From Pseudoips prasinana (lineage: Eukaryota; Arthropoda; Insecta; Lepidoptera; Nolidae), in NCBI GenBank assembly GCA_951640165.1, contig OX621255.1, forward strand, positions 7,998,001 to 8,062,000: 64,000 nucleotides of DNA, read 5' to 3'. This document shows positions 10,275 through 20,894 of the stretch, piece by piece. Position numbers and translations under genes: made by a program. Positions within the stretch are counted from its first letter, which is position 1, and the number at the start of each line of letters is the position of its first letter. The notes beneath the pieces were generated by a model, which saw nothing but the letters and a program-made list of their open reading frames with translations, was not told where the DNA came from and did no database searches.

Positions 10275-10559
10275 AATCTGAGTACTTAGTAACAGTATCT
10301 ATGCTATCAAAAAAATGAAACAATGCTGCATATAATATACAAATGCGATGCAATGGCAAAACACAGAATGGCCATCCTGGGGCTGGCATATCCAGAACCA
10401 GGAGACTACAAGGATCTACCCCTAAGAAGCGTACTGGATTATGTGAAGACTTCATTCAGGGCTCTAGGGATAGAATAAAAACCAGTGGGGGATAGTACAA
10501 AAGATCTTGAAGGGTCGAAGTGCTGTACGCAAGTACACCCCATCAAAGATAAGATAAGA

Positions 10560-10735
10560 TCTATGCTATCATGTCAACTGAAAGACGTTGACTATTGGGG
10601 GTAATTGCCACGCTCGGCAGACGGGTTGGTGATGATAGTATGATAGTCATAGCACTCAGGGAGACGCTGCTGCCCGTTCTCTTGTAGATACTCTTTCGAG
10701 ATTACTCCTACGCCCTGCACGGGTTAAGATAGGAT
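10560..10735 (-). repeat. repeat E, degenerate copy
   Basis: Reversed relative to 20305-20545 and 52465-52700. Shared: 'attgccacgctcggcagacgggttggtgat' and 'gacgctgctgcccgtt'. Non-coding. Confidence 0.55.
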
Positions 10736-10740
10736 GATGA

Positions 10741-11328
10741 TATTTAATTTGATAGTAAAATATAATAAAAACTTGAGAGGTGTCAAGGGACACCCGGATG
10801 GAACGAAGTTATTTCTTATTATTAATTATGTACAAAAAACCTGTATACACTCAACAAAAATAATCGTCGCGACACCACACTGTTCAATGCGAAATAGAAA
10901 TAAAAATATCTGGCTTGCTTTCTATAAGACAGAGAGAGAGAGAGACAGAGAAACATGCGCACGCCGCACAGCTGCAAAAAGTGTCGTGACAGCTTTTCGT
11001 AAGAATTTTTTTCCGTCTAGCCCCCTTTCACAACGCGCGATAAGGAACTTCGTTCCAATAATAATAATAATGATTGTTCCTGAATTTTTTTATAATTATA
11101 ATGAATTTTTCAACTTCTTAGTGTTTGACTAAATTTATAATTCCATTGTGTTCATTGATATCACTTTTATTATTATATTTTGTTAATTTTTATTAGATTT
11201 TTATTCGAATTCTATTTTCTTTTGTTTTATTTTTAAATATGACATGCCAAAAAATCTCTTCCAAACTTTTCTTTGCGACAGCAGATTTGGGAAAAATATG
11301 TATATTCCAAATCTACATATAAAAAACA
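10741..11328. other. no gene; short AG-rich tract
   Basis: Contains an AG microsatellite at about 10929-10945 followed by a GC-richer 130-bp patch. The 132-codon frame here shows no domain and includes low-complexity runs. Confidence 0.4.
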
Positions 11329-11330
11329 TA

Positions 11331-12618
11331 ATAGGTCTTTACCTATGAAATTGCCGTTTTGTATGAAAAAATTTAAACGAATTTTTTTCATGAATTTTTT
11401 TATTTGTATTAATCGAAGTAATCACCCATGCAATCAATGCATCTTTGCCATCGCAGTGGCAGTTTATTGATGCCCTTCTTAAAGAAATCAGCTGGACGGG
11501 AGGCAACAAATTCTTCAAAGGCATTTTGTACTGCCTCTCGGGTATTGAATTTTTTTCCCGCCAAGAAGTTATCCAAATTCTGGAAAAAGTAGTAGTCTGT
11601 AGGCGCAAGGTCTGGTGAGTAGGGCGGATGACGGAGAGCTTCCAACCCCAGTTCTTGCAACTTGGAGACCGTCTGCTGTGCAGTATGAGGTCGCGCGTTG
11701 TCGTGCAGGAGCAGCGGAGACGAGCGATTGACCAATGCTGGTTGGAGATGCGCCAGCTTCTCCATCATTGTGCTCAGTTCTTCACAGTACACATCTGCAG
11801 TAATGCTCACCCCGTTTGGTAAGAAGCTGTGATGAATCACACCGGCGCTAGACCACCAAACAGTGACCATCACTTTTCTAGGGGTAAATTTTCGTTTAGG
11901 GCATTGTTTAGGTGCTGAACCAGGATCCAACCAACTTGCTGAGCGCTTGCGGTTATCAAACAGAATCCATTTTTCATCGCAGGTAACAATGCGGTTCAAA
12001 ATTCCTTCATTTGTGTGTCTGTTGAGCAGTGCAAGGCACGTCTCGACGCGTACTTCGCGCTGGCGATCATTGAGTTCGTGGGGCACCCATTTGTCAAGCT
12101 TTTTTACCTTGCCAATTTGACGCAAATGGACCAATATTGTTTTGACGCTAACGTCGAAAGCTGCTGCTAATTCAGCCGTAGATTGTGTATCATCAGCTTC
12201 CACAACCGCCTTTAATTCGTCATTGTCGACCAAAGTCTTCGGACGACCGCGAGGTTCATTTTTCAGGTCGAAATTTCCAGAACGGAAGCGAGCAAACCAA
12301 TAACAGGTGGTGCGTTGGTTTGTAGTGTTAGCTCCGTAAACGTCGTTGATGTTGCGTGCCGCTTGTGCCGCGTTGCTGCCACGACGGTACTCATATTCCA
12401 TAATTACTCGAATTTTTAACGTATCCATGATGACGAAAAAGATTGAAATGCGATGAAAATGTAACACTTATCAATAAAGAAATGACTACTTTTGGAAAAA
12501 AGAATCCATGTTTTTAAAATAAAATTAATTTGAAATTAGAATTCTTAGCCAAACAAAAATTATTTTGATTTGAAATGGCCAGTACTGCAGAACGGCAATT
12601 TCATAGGTAAAGACCTAA
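11331..12618 (-). mobile_element. complete mariner element, copy 2
   Basis: 1288 bp with ~27-bp inverted ends (TTAGGTCTTTACCTATGAAA on the right, ATAGGTCTTTACCTATGAAA on the left) and TA duplications at 11329-11330 and 12619-12620. It holds one full-length transposase gene. All parts needed for an autonomous element are visible. Confidence 0.95.
11409..12428 (-). CDS. mariner transposase, full length, apparently intact
   Basis: 339 residues from the ATG at 12426-12428 (MDTLKIRVIMEYEYRRGSN). I chose this start because mariner proteins begin close to this point; an in-frame ATG 13 codons upstream would only add 5' UTR. The N-terminal ~110 residues are the paired helix-turn-helix region, with the GRPKT linker. 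The catalytic DD34D triad is visible: Asp in TCDEKW, Asp in LLHDNARPH, and Asp in SPDLAPTDY exactly 34 residues after the second. WVPHEL, typical of mariner, is present, and the C-terminus ends in CIDCMGDYFD. The overall pattern fits the cecropia-like subfamily. The enzyme excises and reinserts the element at TA dinucleotides. No stop or frameshift seen. Confidence 0.94.
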   Translation of the reverse strand: MDTLKIRVIMEYEYRRGSNAAQAARNINDVYGANTTNQRTTCYWFARFRSGNFDLKNEPRGRPKTLVDNDELKAVVEADDTQSTAELAAAFDVSVKTILVHLRQIGKVKKLDKWVPHELNDRQREVRVETCLALLNRHTNEGILNRIVTCDEKWILFDNRKRSASWLDPGSAPKQCPKRKFTPRKVMVTVWWSSAGVIHHSFLPNGVSITADVYCEELSTMMEKLAHLQPALVNRSSPLLLHDNARPHTAQQTVSKLQELGLEALRHPPYSPDLAPTDYYFFQNLDNFLAGKKFNTREAVQNAFEEFVASRPADFFKKGINKLPLRWQRCIDCMGDYFD

Positions 12619-12636
12619 TATTTAGATTTAATAAAC

Positions 12637-12888
12637 ATTAGCAGTGCCGCAGACTTCGTTCCGCGTTATAAATATTTTTTTCCCTGCCCGTTTGTCCCGC
12701 GTAATACTTCAGGTTAAAATTTCGGAATAAATAAAAATTATGATGATGAATAATATCCTATGACATTCCACAGTAAAGTAGCTTTCTATTGGTGAAATAA
12801 CTTTGAAAGCCGGTTCAGTAGATCCAGAGATTACCCCTTACAACGTCACAAACTCACAAACGTTACCTCTTTATAATATTTGTATAGA
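12637..12888 (-). mobile_element. Helitron-like element, eroded 3' end
   Basis: Minus strand starts TCTATACAAATATTATAAAG and ends near ...GAACGAAGTCTGCGGCACTG, with the CTAG changed to CTAAT. Sits directly beside the mariner right end. Confidence 0.55.
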
Positions 12889-13429
12889 TGTAAAAAGCTT
12901 TCTGCTAACTCAATTTTGTCCAGTATATGTTAACTGATCCAAGCGGGAGTGTCGATACGATAAGATTGCATGTTGCCGGCATCTTAAGTCGTAAACCAAA
13001 CAATTACGATTAAAGCTTAATTTAATTTCTGCTGATGCACTTAGTTCCCAAGATAAACGAGCGTGGGGATTTGAGCCAGCTCGGGATTAGTGCCTGATGT
13101 TATTCTCTAAGAATTAATTGTTCGCTAAAGCTCCGTTTGAAGCTCGCTTAGGTTTAAATAAATAAATTATATTTGTTCAGTACGTGTTTTGTTTTTAAAT
13201 CGATGTTTACAGCTTGGAAGTTTTCATTGACCGTCTCTGGAGCTTCAAGGGACACATCACGTGGTTGGTACTCTATGGTTTTCAGGGTGGCTGGTGCCCT
13301 TTAAAGGCTACTGCCTAACTACGGAGGACAAGGGAAGACGTTCGCTACCACTATGAAAGTGTTGTGCAATCCAAAGCGCTTTATGTTGCACCTATTTGCT
13401 CATATAATACATAAATAGATTGTTTTAAG
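12889..13429. other. no recognisable feature
   Basis: AT-rich; a GC-richer stretch at 13225-13360 has no open frame I can assign. Confidence 0.35.
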
Positions 13430-13620
13430 GTCCCTGCTAGATACCCTCGTTCCGCTATTACTCCATTACATCCTTCACTCCGTAGAACAGTACTTGGTGC
13501 AAGCTCCATCATCCCTCGGCTTTGTAAACTTCTGAATACCTACAGTGATATTGTTGACATATATTTCGACTTGCTTTCCAAGTTCCGCAAAACATTATGG
13601 TATAATTTTGTACTTAGGCA
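13430..13620 (+). pseudogene. LINE ORF2 C-terminal scrap
   Basis: One frame reads ...RRTVLGASSIIPRLCKLLNTY, then SDIVDIYFDLLSKFRK, resembling the extreme C-terminus of CR1/R1-type LINE ORF2 proteins ('..P..R...LYN......DIF......F...'). It is followed by repeat G, in the position expected for a 3' tail. Short and without catalytic parts. Confidence 0.4.
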
Positions 13621-13745
13621 GTTAATGATAGACAGAATACTCTTTATTGTACACACTCAAACGGAAAGAAAATACATTGGATATAAAGAACAAAATTTAC
13701 AACGGGCGGTCTTATCGCCTTAAGTGATCTCTTTCTATGATTTGT
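13621..13745. repeat. repeat G
   Basis: 'aatactctttattgtacac...ggcggtcttatcgcc..aagtgatctctt'. Related to 44505-44600 and, reversed, to a trace at about 9438. Probably a retroelement 3' end in reverse orientation. Confidence 0.5.
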
Positions 13746-13820
13746 TTGTAGTGCATGAGGTGCTAACTCTAAGAAATTGTTACACTAGGTCATATTAATA
13801 GATATTATTGAGATAATTTA

Positions 13821-13985
13821 TCACACTAATATTATAAAGGCGAAAGTTTGTGAAAGTGTGTAAGTTTGTTACTTCTTCACGTCCAAACGGCGGGAGCGAT
13901 ATTTAAAATTTGGTATGGAGTTAGCTGACACCCTGGATTAACATATATGCTATAATTTATAAAGTTTAATGTGGGTATTAGTATT
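13821..13985 (+). mobile_element. Helitron-like type 1 copy, eroded 3' end
   Basis: Begins TCACACTAATATTATAAAGG, carries 'gttacttcttcacgtccaaa' and 'gctgacaccctggattaac', but the terminal CTAG and GC-rich 3' part are lost. Confidence 0.6.
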
Positions 13986-14340
13986 TGTAGTAATTTAGTA
14001 CTTGGGCAGTTAATAATTTGTTTTTAGTGCATGCTTACCTCTAAGAAATTTTTAAACTAGGCCATATTAATAGATATTGTTGAGATAATTTTATAACTAA
14101 TATCATCTGATGAGCTCCTCCTACTGTAGAGCCCCGACAATATCGAGGCAGCAACTATCCTGGCACGTTTCCCACCATTTGATTTCCTGGCAGATATGGA
14201 CGCGGAAGCCTGTGATGAAACCCGTGCTCATGTCCGTTAGAGGTCAGGGAAAATTTCAGGGAAAGTTTCCAAATTTACCTACACCAAGACGTGAAATTAA
14301 CTAGATAATTATCTGGTAAAGACAGTATTATTTTGACTTA
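13986..14340. other. unassigned; short open patch
   Basis: A plus-strand frame at about 14129-14247 reads SPDNIEAATILARFPPFDFL and then LADMDAEACDETRAHVR before a stop. It looks coding-like, but no family is recognised and no splice signals are convincing. Confidence 0.3.
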
Positions 14341-14600
14341 TCACCGTAGCCTAGTTGGTAGTGCTCCTGCCTACGAAGCTGGTGGTCCTGGGTTCGAATC
14401 CCGGTAAGTGCAAATATTTGTGTGATGAGCACGAATATTTGTTTCTGAGTCATGGATGTTTTCTATGTATTTAAGTATTTATCTATCTATATAAGTATGT
14501 ATATCGTCGCCTGGTACCCATATGTAGTACAAGCTTTGCTTAGTTTGGGGCTAGGATGATCTGTGTGACATTGTCCCTATATATTATTATTATTATTACC
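14341..14600 (+). mobile_element. SINE-B copy (tRNA-derived), near full length
   Basis: tRNA-like head 'tcaccgtagcctagttggta' (A box) and 'gggttcgaatcccg' (B box). Body 'gatgagcacgaatatttgtt', 'atgtatatcgtcg.ctggtaccc', then 'agtttggggctaggatgatc' and a (TAT)n tail. Copies: 29773, 45513, 53034. Confidence 0.88.
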
Positions 14601-14816
14601 AGCGCAGCGCGCGCGGGTCTTATGAAAGAAAACTATTTTTTTTTCTATACCGCTCGGTTCGCGTAATTTTACGTCAGTACGCCATAAACTTATAAAATGT
14701 TTTTTGTCAGGTATTTAGTTATGTCCGAGTTCGTATAACAAAATTTGTTGCTTATGATGTTAGGTAAATAGTCCTGCGAGGTTGTTGGTCTTTTACAAGT
14801 AACCCTGTATAATCAA

Positions 14817-15175
14817 TTCAGCCGCAGAGAACGCGGTTCTAGTTTCAAATCCCAGGTCAGGCCAAAAGCGATTTTGGGCTTTTCTGTAAAAAGAAAAAAT
14901 TCTCAACATCAGCCCGAAATCTGGGAGTTAGCGGTATTATACCCCGTGCCTCGGAGAGCACGTAAAGCCGTCGATCCTGTACCTGACGTCTTTTCGGTCG
15001 TGTTGCTAGGTATCCCATCGGATCATGAGAGTGATGGAATAAAAGTGCTCCTGTGTTTGCGCACACACTTGTGCACTATAATAAGTCCAGCGCAGATGGC
15101 TAATCTCTGTTGAGACTGGCCGCCGTGGCCGAAATTCGGCTAAGAGGACATTATTATTATTATAATAAACTAAAT
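14817..15175 (+). mobile_element. SINE-C copy
   Basis: Same family as 9918-10274: 'gattttgggcttttctgtaaaaag', 'gggagttagcggtattatacc', 'cggatcatgagagtgatgg', 'gcgcacacacttgtgcacta', ending 'gccgaaattcggctaagagg' and an ATT repeat tail. Frames through it are artefacts. Confidence 0.8.
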
Positions 15176-15589
15176 TCTATTTGCAGCCTAGACTTTAATT
15201 CATATATTCACAATACCTAGACTGCACAATGGAACGAGACGCTTCAGTCACCTGCAATTCGTTACTTCCGTCTTTGGGTTTTTTATAATTGGACGAATTA
15301 AAATTAAATTTTGCTTAAGGTTTTTGTTTTCATTTATCACCTGTTTTAATCTTAGCTTAAAATATGTAGTAAGACAAGTTTATATAATTTTTTCAGTAAC
15401 GCTCACTAATCCTTAGTGTGTAAAATTAAAAGTATTCTGTCGTCCTTGGTTTTTACGTATGTATCCTCAATATCATCATATATGTTCAGCAGTGGATGAC
15501 AACATAAAGCTGTAAGCTACAAGATTCGACTATGAATACATGGAATAATAAAAAGCTTGTTCCTTCGCTTCGTCCTTGATAAATCCTTA

Positions 15590-15702
15590 TATCATACTGT
15601 GCTTGTGTTATTTGGATACGTAAGTTATATTTCTACAAAGTTTTTGCGTAAAAGAGTAACAAACCTCCATACATTCATACTCACAAACTTTCGCATTTAT
15701 GA
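15590..15702 (-). repeat. Helitron-like fragment split by an LTR
   Basis: 'gtaacaaacctccatacattcat...cgcatttat' is the reversed 5' region of a type 1 element. Its terminal 'aatatt' is found after 16236, on the other side of the LTR. Confidence 0.65.
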
Positions 15703-16236
15703 TGTCACGTTCGGGCTTCGAACCCTAGTACGACTAAGGGGTTTTGGTGGCTATTGGAACAGCGCGAGAATGTTCTAGATAATACTAGAACAAAAGAAAA
15801 AAGATAGCAGATGAAAAATTAGAAAGAGATAGGATGAGTTTTATGAATGAAAAGAAAGAGATAGGTGAAGACAAGGACAGAAACATTACGAATAATCTGT
15901 CATATCGGCGAATTTTCTAGAAGAAAAAACAAGACTTACGGAATATGTTTTAAATTTGGAACAATTTTGGCGTATATAAGCGGAATGTTAAAGCAAAACA
16001 GTTTAGTTTGAATTCAAGTGAAATCGAAGGCGAATTAAGAGGAAGAAATCTAAGTGGAAAGCTGAATAAGTGCAAGTGATCAGTGACGTATGGACTCTAA
16101 CCGAGAGCTGGTCGCCGGGACTCTGAGCACGTGTGTTTCGTTATCTTTGAGGTGAACCAACAGTCACTGTCGTCGCCAATAAAACTTCCTGTGCAACTAG
16201 TTTCTTTTCCAATCCCCTGACCCACCACTCGCCACA
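15703..16236 (+). mobile_element. probable solo LTR
   Basis: 534 bp from TGTCACG to GCCACA (TG...CA), with TATATAAG at 15973-15980 and AATAAAA at 16178-16184, the promoter and poly(A) arrangement of an LTR. ATGA/ATAA flanks (15699-15702 and 16237-16240) fit a diverged 4-bp duplication. Deleting the segment reconnects the Helitron-like sequence '..gcatttataatatt'. No internal retroelement DNA accompanies it. Element family unknown. Confidence 0.65.
15973..15980 (+). promoter_or_regulatory. TATA motif in the putative solo LTR
   Basis: TATATAAG, about 200 bp upstream of the AATAAAA at 16178-16184; spacing fits an LTR U3/R layout. Confidence 0.45.
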
Positions 16237-16309
16237 ATAATATTTGTCAGTTTTTGACAAACTGAAATAAACTTTATACAATTTATTTTAAAAGTGTTTA
16301 TATTTGGCT

Positions 16310-16445
16310 TCAACATCATCATCATGGGCCTGATGTCATCCATATCTGAACATTGGCCTCCCACATAGGTTACCATTTAAAGGGGCTTGTCGTAGTTTCC
16401 GCGCTTGGGATGCGTGTTGGCGACTGCAGTTAGTCGGTACCTAGT
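16310..16445 (-). repeat. LINE 3'-terminal scrap with ATG-repeat tail
   Basis: 'catcatcatcatgggcc', then 'ggcctcccacataggtt' and 'gcgtgttggcgactgcagt'. The (ATG)n tail on the minus strand is shared with scraps at 17583, 20895, 27400 and 51805. Confidence 0.5.
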
Positions 16446-16446
16446 A

Positions 16447-16959
16447 CACTCCTGTAAACGTCTAGAGCTGTTAACTATGATAAAAGAACTGATTTTAAAA
16501 ATGAAAAAAGCGATATCTAACCCTTAAATTGATCCTCGATGCTTTTGCAGCTGCCCTCTAGATAACTCTCGTTTCATGAGGCTATAGCCTCTTTACATGA
16601 TTCTATCTCCCGCTTTGCTCTGGAGGGAAGTGGAACTATTCATTCCTCCTTTTTTCTTTCTGGTAAAATTCGTTGCAGGATCAAAGACAGTTAAAGCGAT
16701 TCCCCGGGACATGCCTGAGCCTCACCGCTCAGTGTCATGTTATTGTGTGACACTGTTGATACTGGCTTACAGGAGTAGCAGTGGTGGGTAAGAGGGAGGG
16801 ACTAGTCCCGAAAAAAGGTAATAATCCAATGTTAATATTGAAATACCAGCTGTTTTGGCCGTATAGGTTTTGGTAAGATGGTGTTCAACGTTTTCATTAG
16901 GTCGTAAAGTTATTGGAGCATCGAATGGCTTATATAAATTCAACTCCGAATATCATTGT
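16447..16959. other. no recognisable feature
   Basis: No ORF, repeat copy or motif that I can support. Confidence 0.35.
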
Positions 16960-17040
16960 GTGGTGGCGGTGTGGTATACGCATATGGGGCCGGTTACCCA
17001 GCAGTTTGTAGATTCGATTCCAACCCGCACTTAAATTTAT
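16960..17040 (+). repeat. tRNA-derived SINE head, fragment
   Basis: 'gtggtatacgcatatggggccgg' followed by a B-box-like 'gtagattcgattcc'. No 3' body follows. Confidence 0.4.
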
Positions 17041-17174
17041 ATAACAAATTTAAAGATGTCAGAAAGTTTAAAATAATATAGTAATGATCGATGCGTAAAG
17101 CAACGAAGATCATTACGAATAAATAAAATGTATGTAAGTCTGTTGCCCGGTCTCAGATAAGTAAACCACGGAAT

Positions 17175-17192
17175 GTGGGGGGGGGGGGGGGT
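17175..17192. repeat. poly-G run
   Basis: About 17 consecutive G; unusual in this AT-rich setting and a likely assembly or length-polymorphism point. Confidence 0.9.
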
Positions 17193-17288
17193 GATGATAT
17201 TGTTCCGCCGTCGTCACACAGCAATGATAAAATATTATACTAGCATATAATTAAATAATCTTCTTCTTCTTAGCGCGTCGATGGCAAT

Positions 17289-17570
17289 CTAAATTAAGTC
17301 AGCCCAGAATTCAGCTAGGAGTTGAGCATTGTCAGTAGCGTCCATTAGTTCTTGTAACGTGCAGGCCATAGTTTGAGGGACAGAACCACACTTGCACTCT
17401 AGGTTGGAAATCTGTAAAAATCCCCACCTGAGCAGGTTTTCCTTGCTTCGACCAACTTGGGTCCGGAGTCTGTTCAGGTACTTCCAGGTTGGCCACGGCA
17501 ACTTGTGTCCAGGCGGAAGGTTTTCAGCGGGAGGGACGAATGGGATGTAGTTAATTAAATAATAAAAGTA
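17289..17570 (-). pseudogene. LINE ORF2 C-terminal domain remnant
   Basis: Minus-strand frame: PFVPPAENLPPGHKLPWPTW, then LNRLRTQVGRSKENLLRWG and CKCGSVPQTMACTLQELM. The 'LNRLRTxxGR...CxCGxxxQTM' pattern is the typical cysteine-bearing C-terminus of LINE ORF2 proteins; the final His/Cys region has diverged. No RT domain is adjacent in the same frame. It may belong with the RT remnant at 18047-19263, which lies upstream on the same strand. Confidence 0.6.
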
Positions 17571-17582
17571 AAATAGGAAAAA

Positions 17583-17670
17583 AGACTCCTCATCATCATC
17601 ATAATATCAGCCGAAAGTGCGGGACGAAGCCCTCTTCCAACGATCTCCAAGTCTCTCTCCCACTTCCTCT
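17583..17670 (-). repeat. LINE 3'-terminal scrap
   Basis: 'atcatcatcataatatcagccgaaa...aacgatctcc': the reversed 3' end seen at 27400 and 51805. Confidence 0.5.
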
Positions 17671-18046
17671 TAAAAAATATTATTTGCAATATAATAATAT
17701 ATACAAAACTGTAAGATCATTAATAGTTAAAGCAACAATAGCGTTGTTTTTAGGGCAAACATAACAAATAAAGTAAATATGCATGTCCATTCATTTCATT
17801 ACATAATCCTATTAGGCTGGCTACATACATACAAGTGAATACGGGCAATACGAGTGCAGATGTTGCTGGCAGTATAAACTAACCTATTTTTAAACTAACT
17901 TTATTATATAAGGGATGGTTGCCATATAATAATCATTGGGTTTAATTACGTAGAACATTATATCTCAATGTTAATAATTGTATTGTATTGTATAATTTTT
18001 ATTGCGGACAAATAAATCCATAGAGTGTTAGTAACATAAAAATAAC

Positions 18047-19263
18047 TTATTTTCTAGTGTTAGTATTTACAATTAACCTTACAAAACGGCAAATAATTGG
18101 CGACTTGTGGTTCTCGGCTATAATTTTCAGAATGCTATTCTGACTGTCTCTCACTCTTCGCACAAGAGATGCTGTTTTTTTGCGTATAATCGCATAAAAA
18201 TCGTCGGTACGAGCTTGCGCAAACATTTCCGACGCACTACAGTAACGAGGCAGTCTCAATAGCATCCTGAAAGCATTATTATATTGGACGCGGAGGACAT
18301 CTAGCGTTCCCTTGTTGTAGTTGAACCATAGATTGCCCGTGTACAGACTCTGACAGTATGCCTTAAACAGGGTGATCTTAACTTGGTCTGTACATCGCGC
18401 AAACCTACGGGCCAACATGTTGCTCCGGACCGCCAGAGCCCTCCGTTCCCTCTCAATGTCCAAATTGTCCTTGAGGTCGTCAGCAAGAAAGTGCCCTAGG
18501 TATTTAATGGTGGATACCCTGTTAATTATTGAACCGTTCAAAAGTAGATCGGGTCCATTCCATAGACGCTTGCCAACGACCTCAAAGATCATATATTCAC
18601 ACTTTTTTACATTATACAGGAGACCGTGCGAGTCAGCATAGGCCTCACATAACCTTAGTAACTCTCCAATTGAATTCACAGTCGGTCCCAAGAGCACCAT
18701 ATCGACTGCATAGCTGATGTTGTTTACACTAACTCCACCAACGCTGCATCCGACACGCGTGCTGCTAAGTCCGGCTACGAGCTCATTCACGTATAGGTTG
18801 AAGAGCCTAGGAGACGAGAGACCACCCTGCCTCACTCCGCACTCCAACCTATACGGATCAGAGAGTGTACCGTCCTACTTCACATGGTTGGTTTGGTTTC
18901 CGTACCAATACTGAAAAACTCGGCAAATCTCAGTCGGTATACCCCTGTCTCTCATTTTTCCCCATAGCACATCGTAAGAAACTAGGTCAAACGCCTTAGA
19001 GAGGTCGAGGAAACAGGCATACACCGGCGTTTTGCGATCTAAATAATATTGAACAGTATGCTTGAGACTTAAAATTGCGCTTTCGGTGGATAGTCCAGGA
19101 CGAAACCCGAACTGTGCATCATGAAGATGTATGTAGTTATTTAAGTAAGAATCAAGCACTCTGTCCAACACCTTCGCTATTACCGTTGCCAGTGAAATAG
19201 GACGATAATTGCCCTTGTCCGATATATCACCAGTCCTGTAGCGCCTTCCTCTTTTCAATAGAG
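18047..19263 (-). pseudogene. CR1/Jockey-type LINE reverse transcriptase, inactivated
   Basis: A single reading frame from about 19263 to 18047, broken only by a TAG at 18875-18877. RT motifs in order: NYRPISL, AQFGFRPGLST, CFLDLSKAFD, GVRQGGLSSPRLFNLYVNEL, then the catalytic box, which reads YAVD instead of YADD, and IKYLGHFLADD downstream. The C-terminal part has LFKAYCQSLYTGNLWFNY. The first catalytic Asp of the box is lost and the frame is interrupted, so no enzyme can be made. Upstream (right of 19263) the element is 5'-truncated, running straight into other DNA with no endonuclease. Confidence 0.85.
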
Positions 19264-19292
19264 ACTAGTGATCTGCGCGGGACATATTATAA

Positions 19293-19628
19293 TCCTACTA
19301 ATATTATAAATGCGAAAATTTGTAAGTATGGATATATGGATGGATGGATGTTTGTTACTCTTTCACGTAAAAACTACTGAATGGATTTTAATGAAACTTT
19401 ACAATAATATAGCTTATACATCAGAATAACAGATAGGCTACAATTTATAAAGATATTGTGTGAATTGTCCAAAATATGACGATAAGTGTCAAGTAAGTAT
19501 GAAAATATATATCATCTGCGAGCTATTTCGGCGTGCACTGCCAAAACCGCTAGATATATGGATGTATGTTTGTTACTCTTTTACGCCAAAACTACTTTAA
19601 CGTGGGTGAAACCGCGGGGCATAGCTAG
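19293..19628 (+). mobile_element. Helitron-like type 1 element, full length
   Basis: 336 bp, TCCTACTAATATTATAAATG to ...CCGCGGGGCATAGCTAG, between A and T. The 3' GC-rich 'aaccgcggggc' block can form the short hairpin expected before CTAG. Confidence 0.8.
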
Positions 19629-19771
19629 TAATAATAATAATTCGTTAGTTCCGTGTTGTAGGCATAGATAATATTAGTGTAAACCCTGCCCTTACAATTA
19701 GGCAAAGTAAGCATATTATATTTTTGGGCAAACTTCGAACTGACTTCTATAATTCTTCTTAACTTTGATAT

Positions 19772-20025
19772 GACGGTCCGGGTGGCGTGGTTGATAGATG
19801 CTTGCCTTTCATGCCACAAGTCCTGCGTCAAAGCCTACCCAGGACAGATATTTGTGTGCATGAACATGTCTGTTTATTCTGAGTCTGGTAGTAATTATCT
19901 ATATAAGTATGTATTTACAAAATAAATGTAGTATATCAGTTATCTGGTTTACATAGTACAAGCTCTGCTTAGTTTGGGATCAGATGGCCATCAGGGTGGT
20001 GTGTGAATGTCCCTGAATATTTTTA
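19772..20025 (+). mobile_element. SINE-A copy
   Basis: Head 'gtccgggtggcgtggttgat', then 'aggacagatatttgtgtgca' and 'tagtacaagctctgcttag...gggatcagatgg'. Confidence 0.8.
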
Positions 20026-20304
20026 GCGTCAGAACCGCAAAATTTACCTTTCTTCACCCCAGACTGAAAAAATGTGATGGATTAAATATATACTGCATCT
20101 CTACAGGTCAATAAACTTTGAGAGTTAGCAGTTTATTATTAACAAACTTTAGCTCAAGCTTTTGCACAATCAAAGCCATCAGCAAAAGAAAACAGTTTTG
20201 ATATCTTAGTTGCTTTAATAAAACTTTTAGTCAAGGAAAATGTTTTCTCTAATATCTTTTTTATTTGGTACTACGGAAATTTAGTGGCATATAAGTGTAA
20301 TGTT

Positions 20305-20545
20305 GCTCTGTGATGACTAGAATATCATCACCCCGTCTCATCCCATGAGGGGTGTAGTAATCTTCCGAGGGAATACCTACCATAGAACAAGCAGCAGTGT
20401 TTTTCTGTGAACTACGATCATCAACCTGCGATCGGCAACCCGTCTGCCAAGCGTAGCGATTATGGCATATCATAATATGGCATTATTTGGAGAGGCTTTT
20501 GTCCAGCAGTGGACGTACTTTGGCTGAAATGATGATGAAGTGGAA
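20305..20545 (+). repeat. repeat E copy
   Basis: 'gactagaatatcatcacccc', 'cctgcgatcggcaacccgtc', 'gccaagcgtagcgattatgg', 'ggagaggcttttgtccagca'. Same family as 28960, 47720 and 52465; its end resembles the LINE 'ttgtccagcagtgga' 3' region. Confidence 0.7.
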
Positions 20546-20894
20546 TTTATGCTTATCTATATTATATGTCTATATATATACATATATATTAAGTGCTTAT
20601 AGGACATATTATCATAGCACTACAGCTGATTGTGTGCACCCAGCCTTAAACTTATTTGTATGGATCGTGTAGAGCCTTTAATGCATATTGTCTGTATATA
20701 CGTAGAGGGAAACCACAAAACGGATTGCGTGAAGATTTATGAGAGCATCAAACAGAATTTTGGCAGGGCTGAGCGGCCATTTTTGTGGGCTTCAGTAAAG
20801 TTGAATGTTATGTAATGTTTTGTTACAGTAACATGTTATTAATTCGGGTAGTAAAAGCCTAACTGTGTAGTATGGTTGAAGATAAGGTGTCATA
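20546..20894. other. no recognisable feature
   Basis: AT-rich; short frames only. Confidence 0.35.

Noticed and set aside
10195..10275. tRNA-like sequences here and at 14341, 26485, 29773, 45690 and 49280
   Set aside because: They have A/B-box-like promoters but are each joined to a conserved SINE body; heads of SINEs, not functional tRNA genes.
10734..11132. 132-codon frame
   Set aside because: No domain, includes AG and ATA low-complexity runs and AT-rich codons; chance frame.
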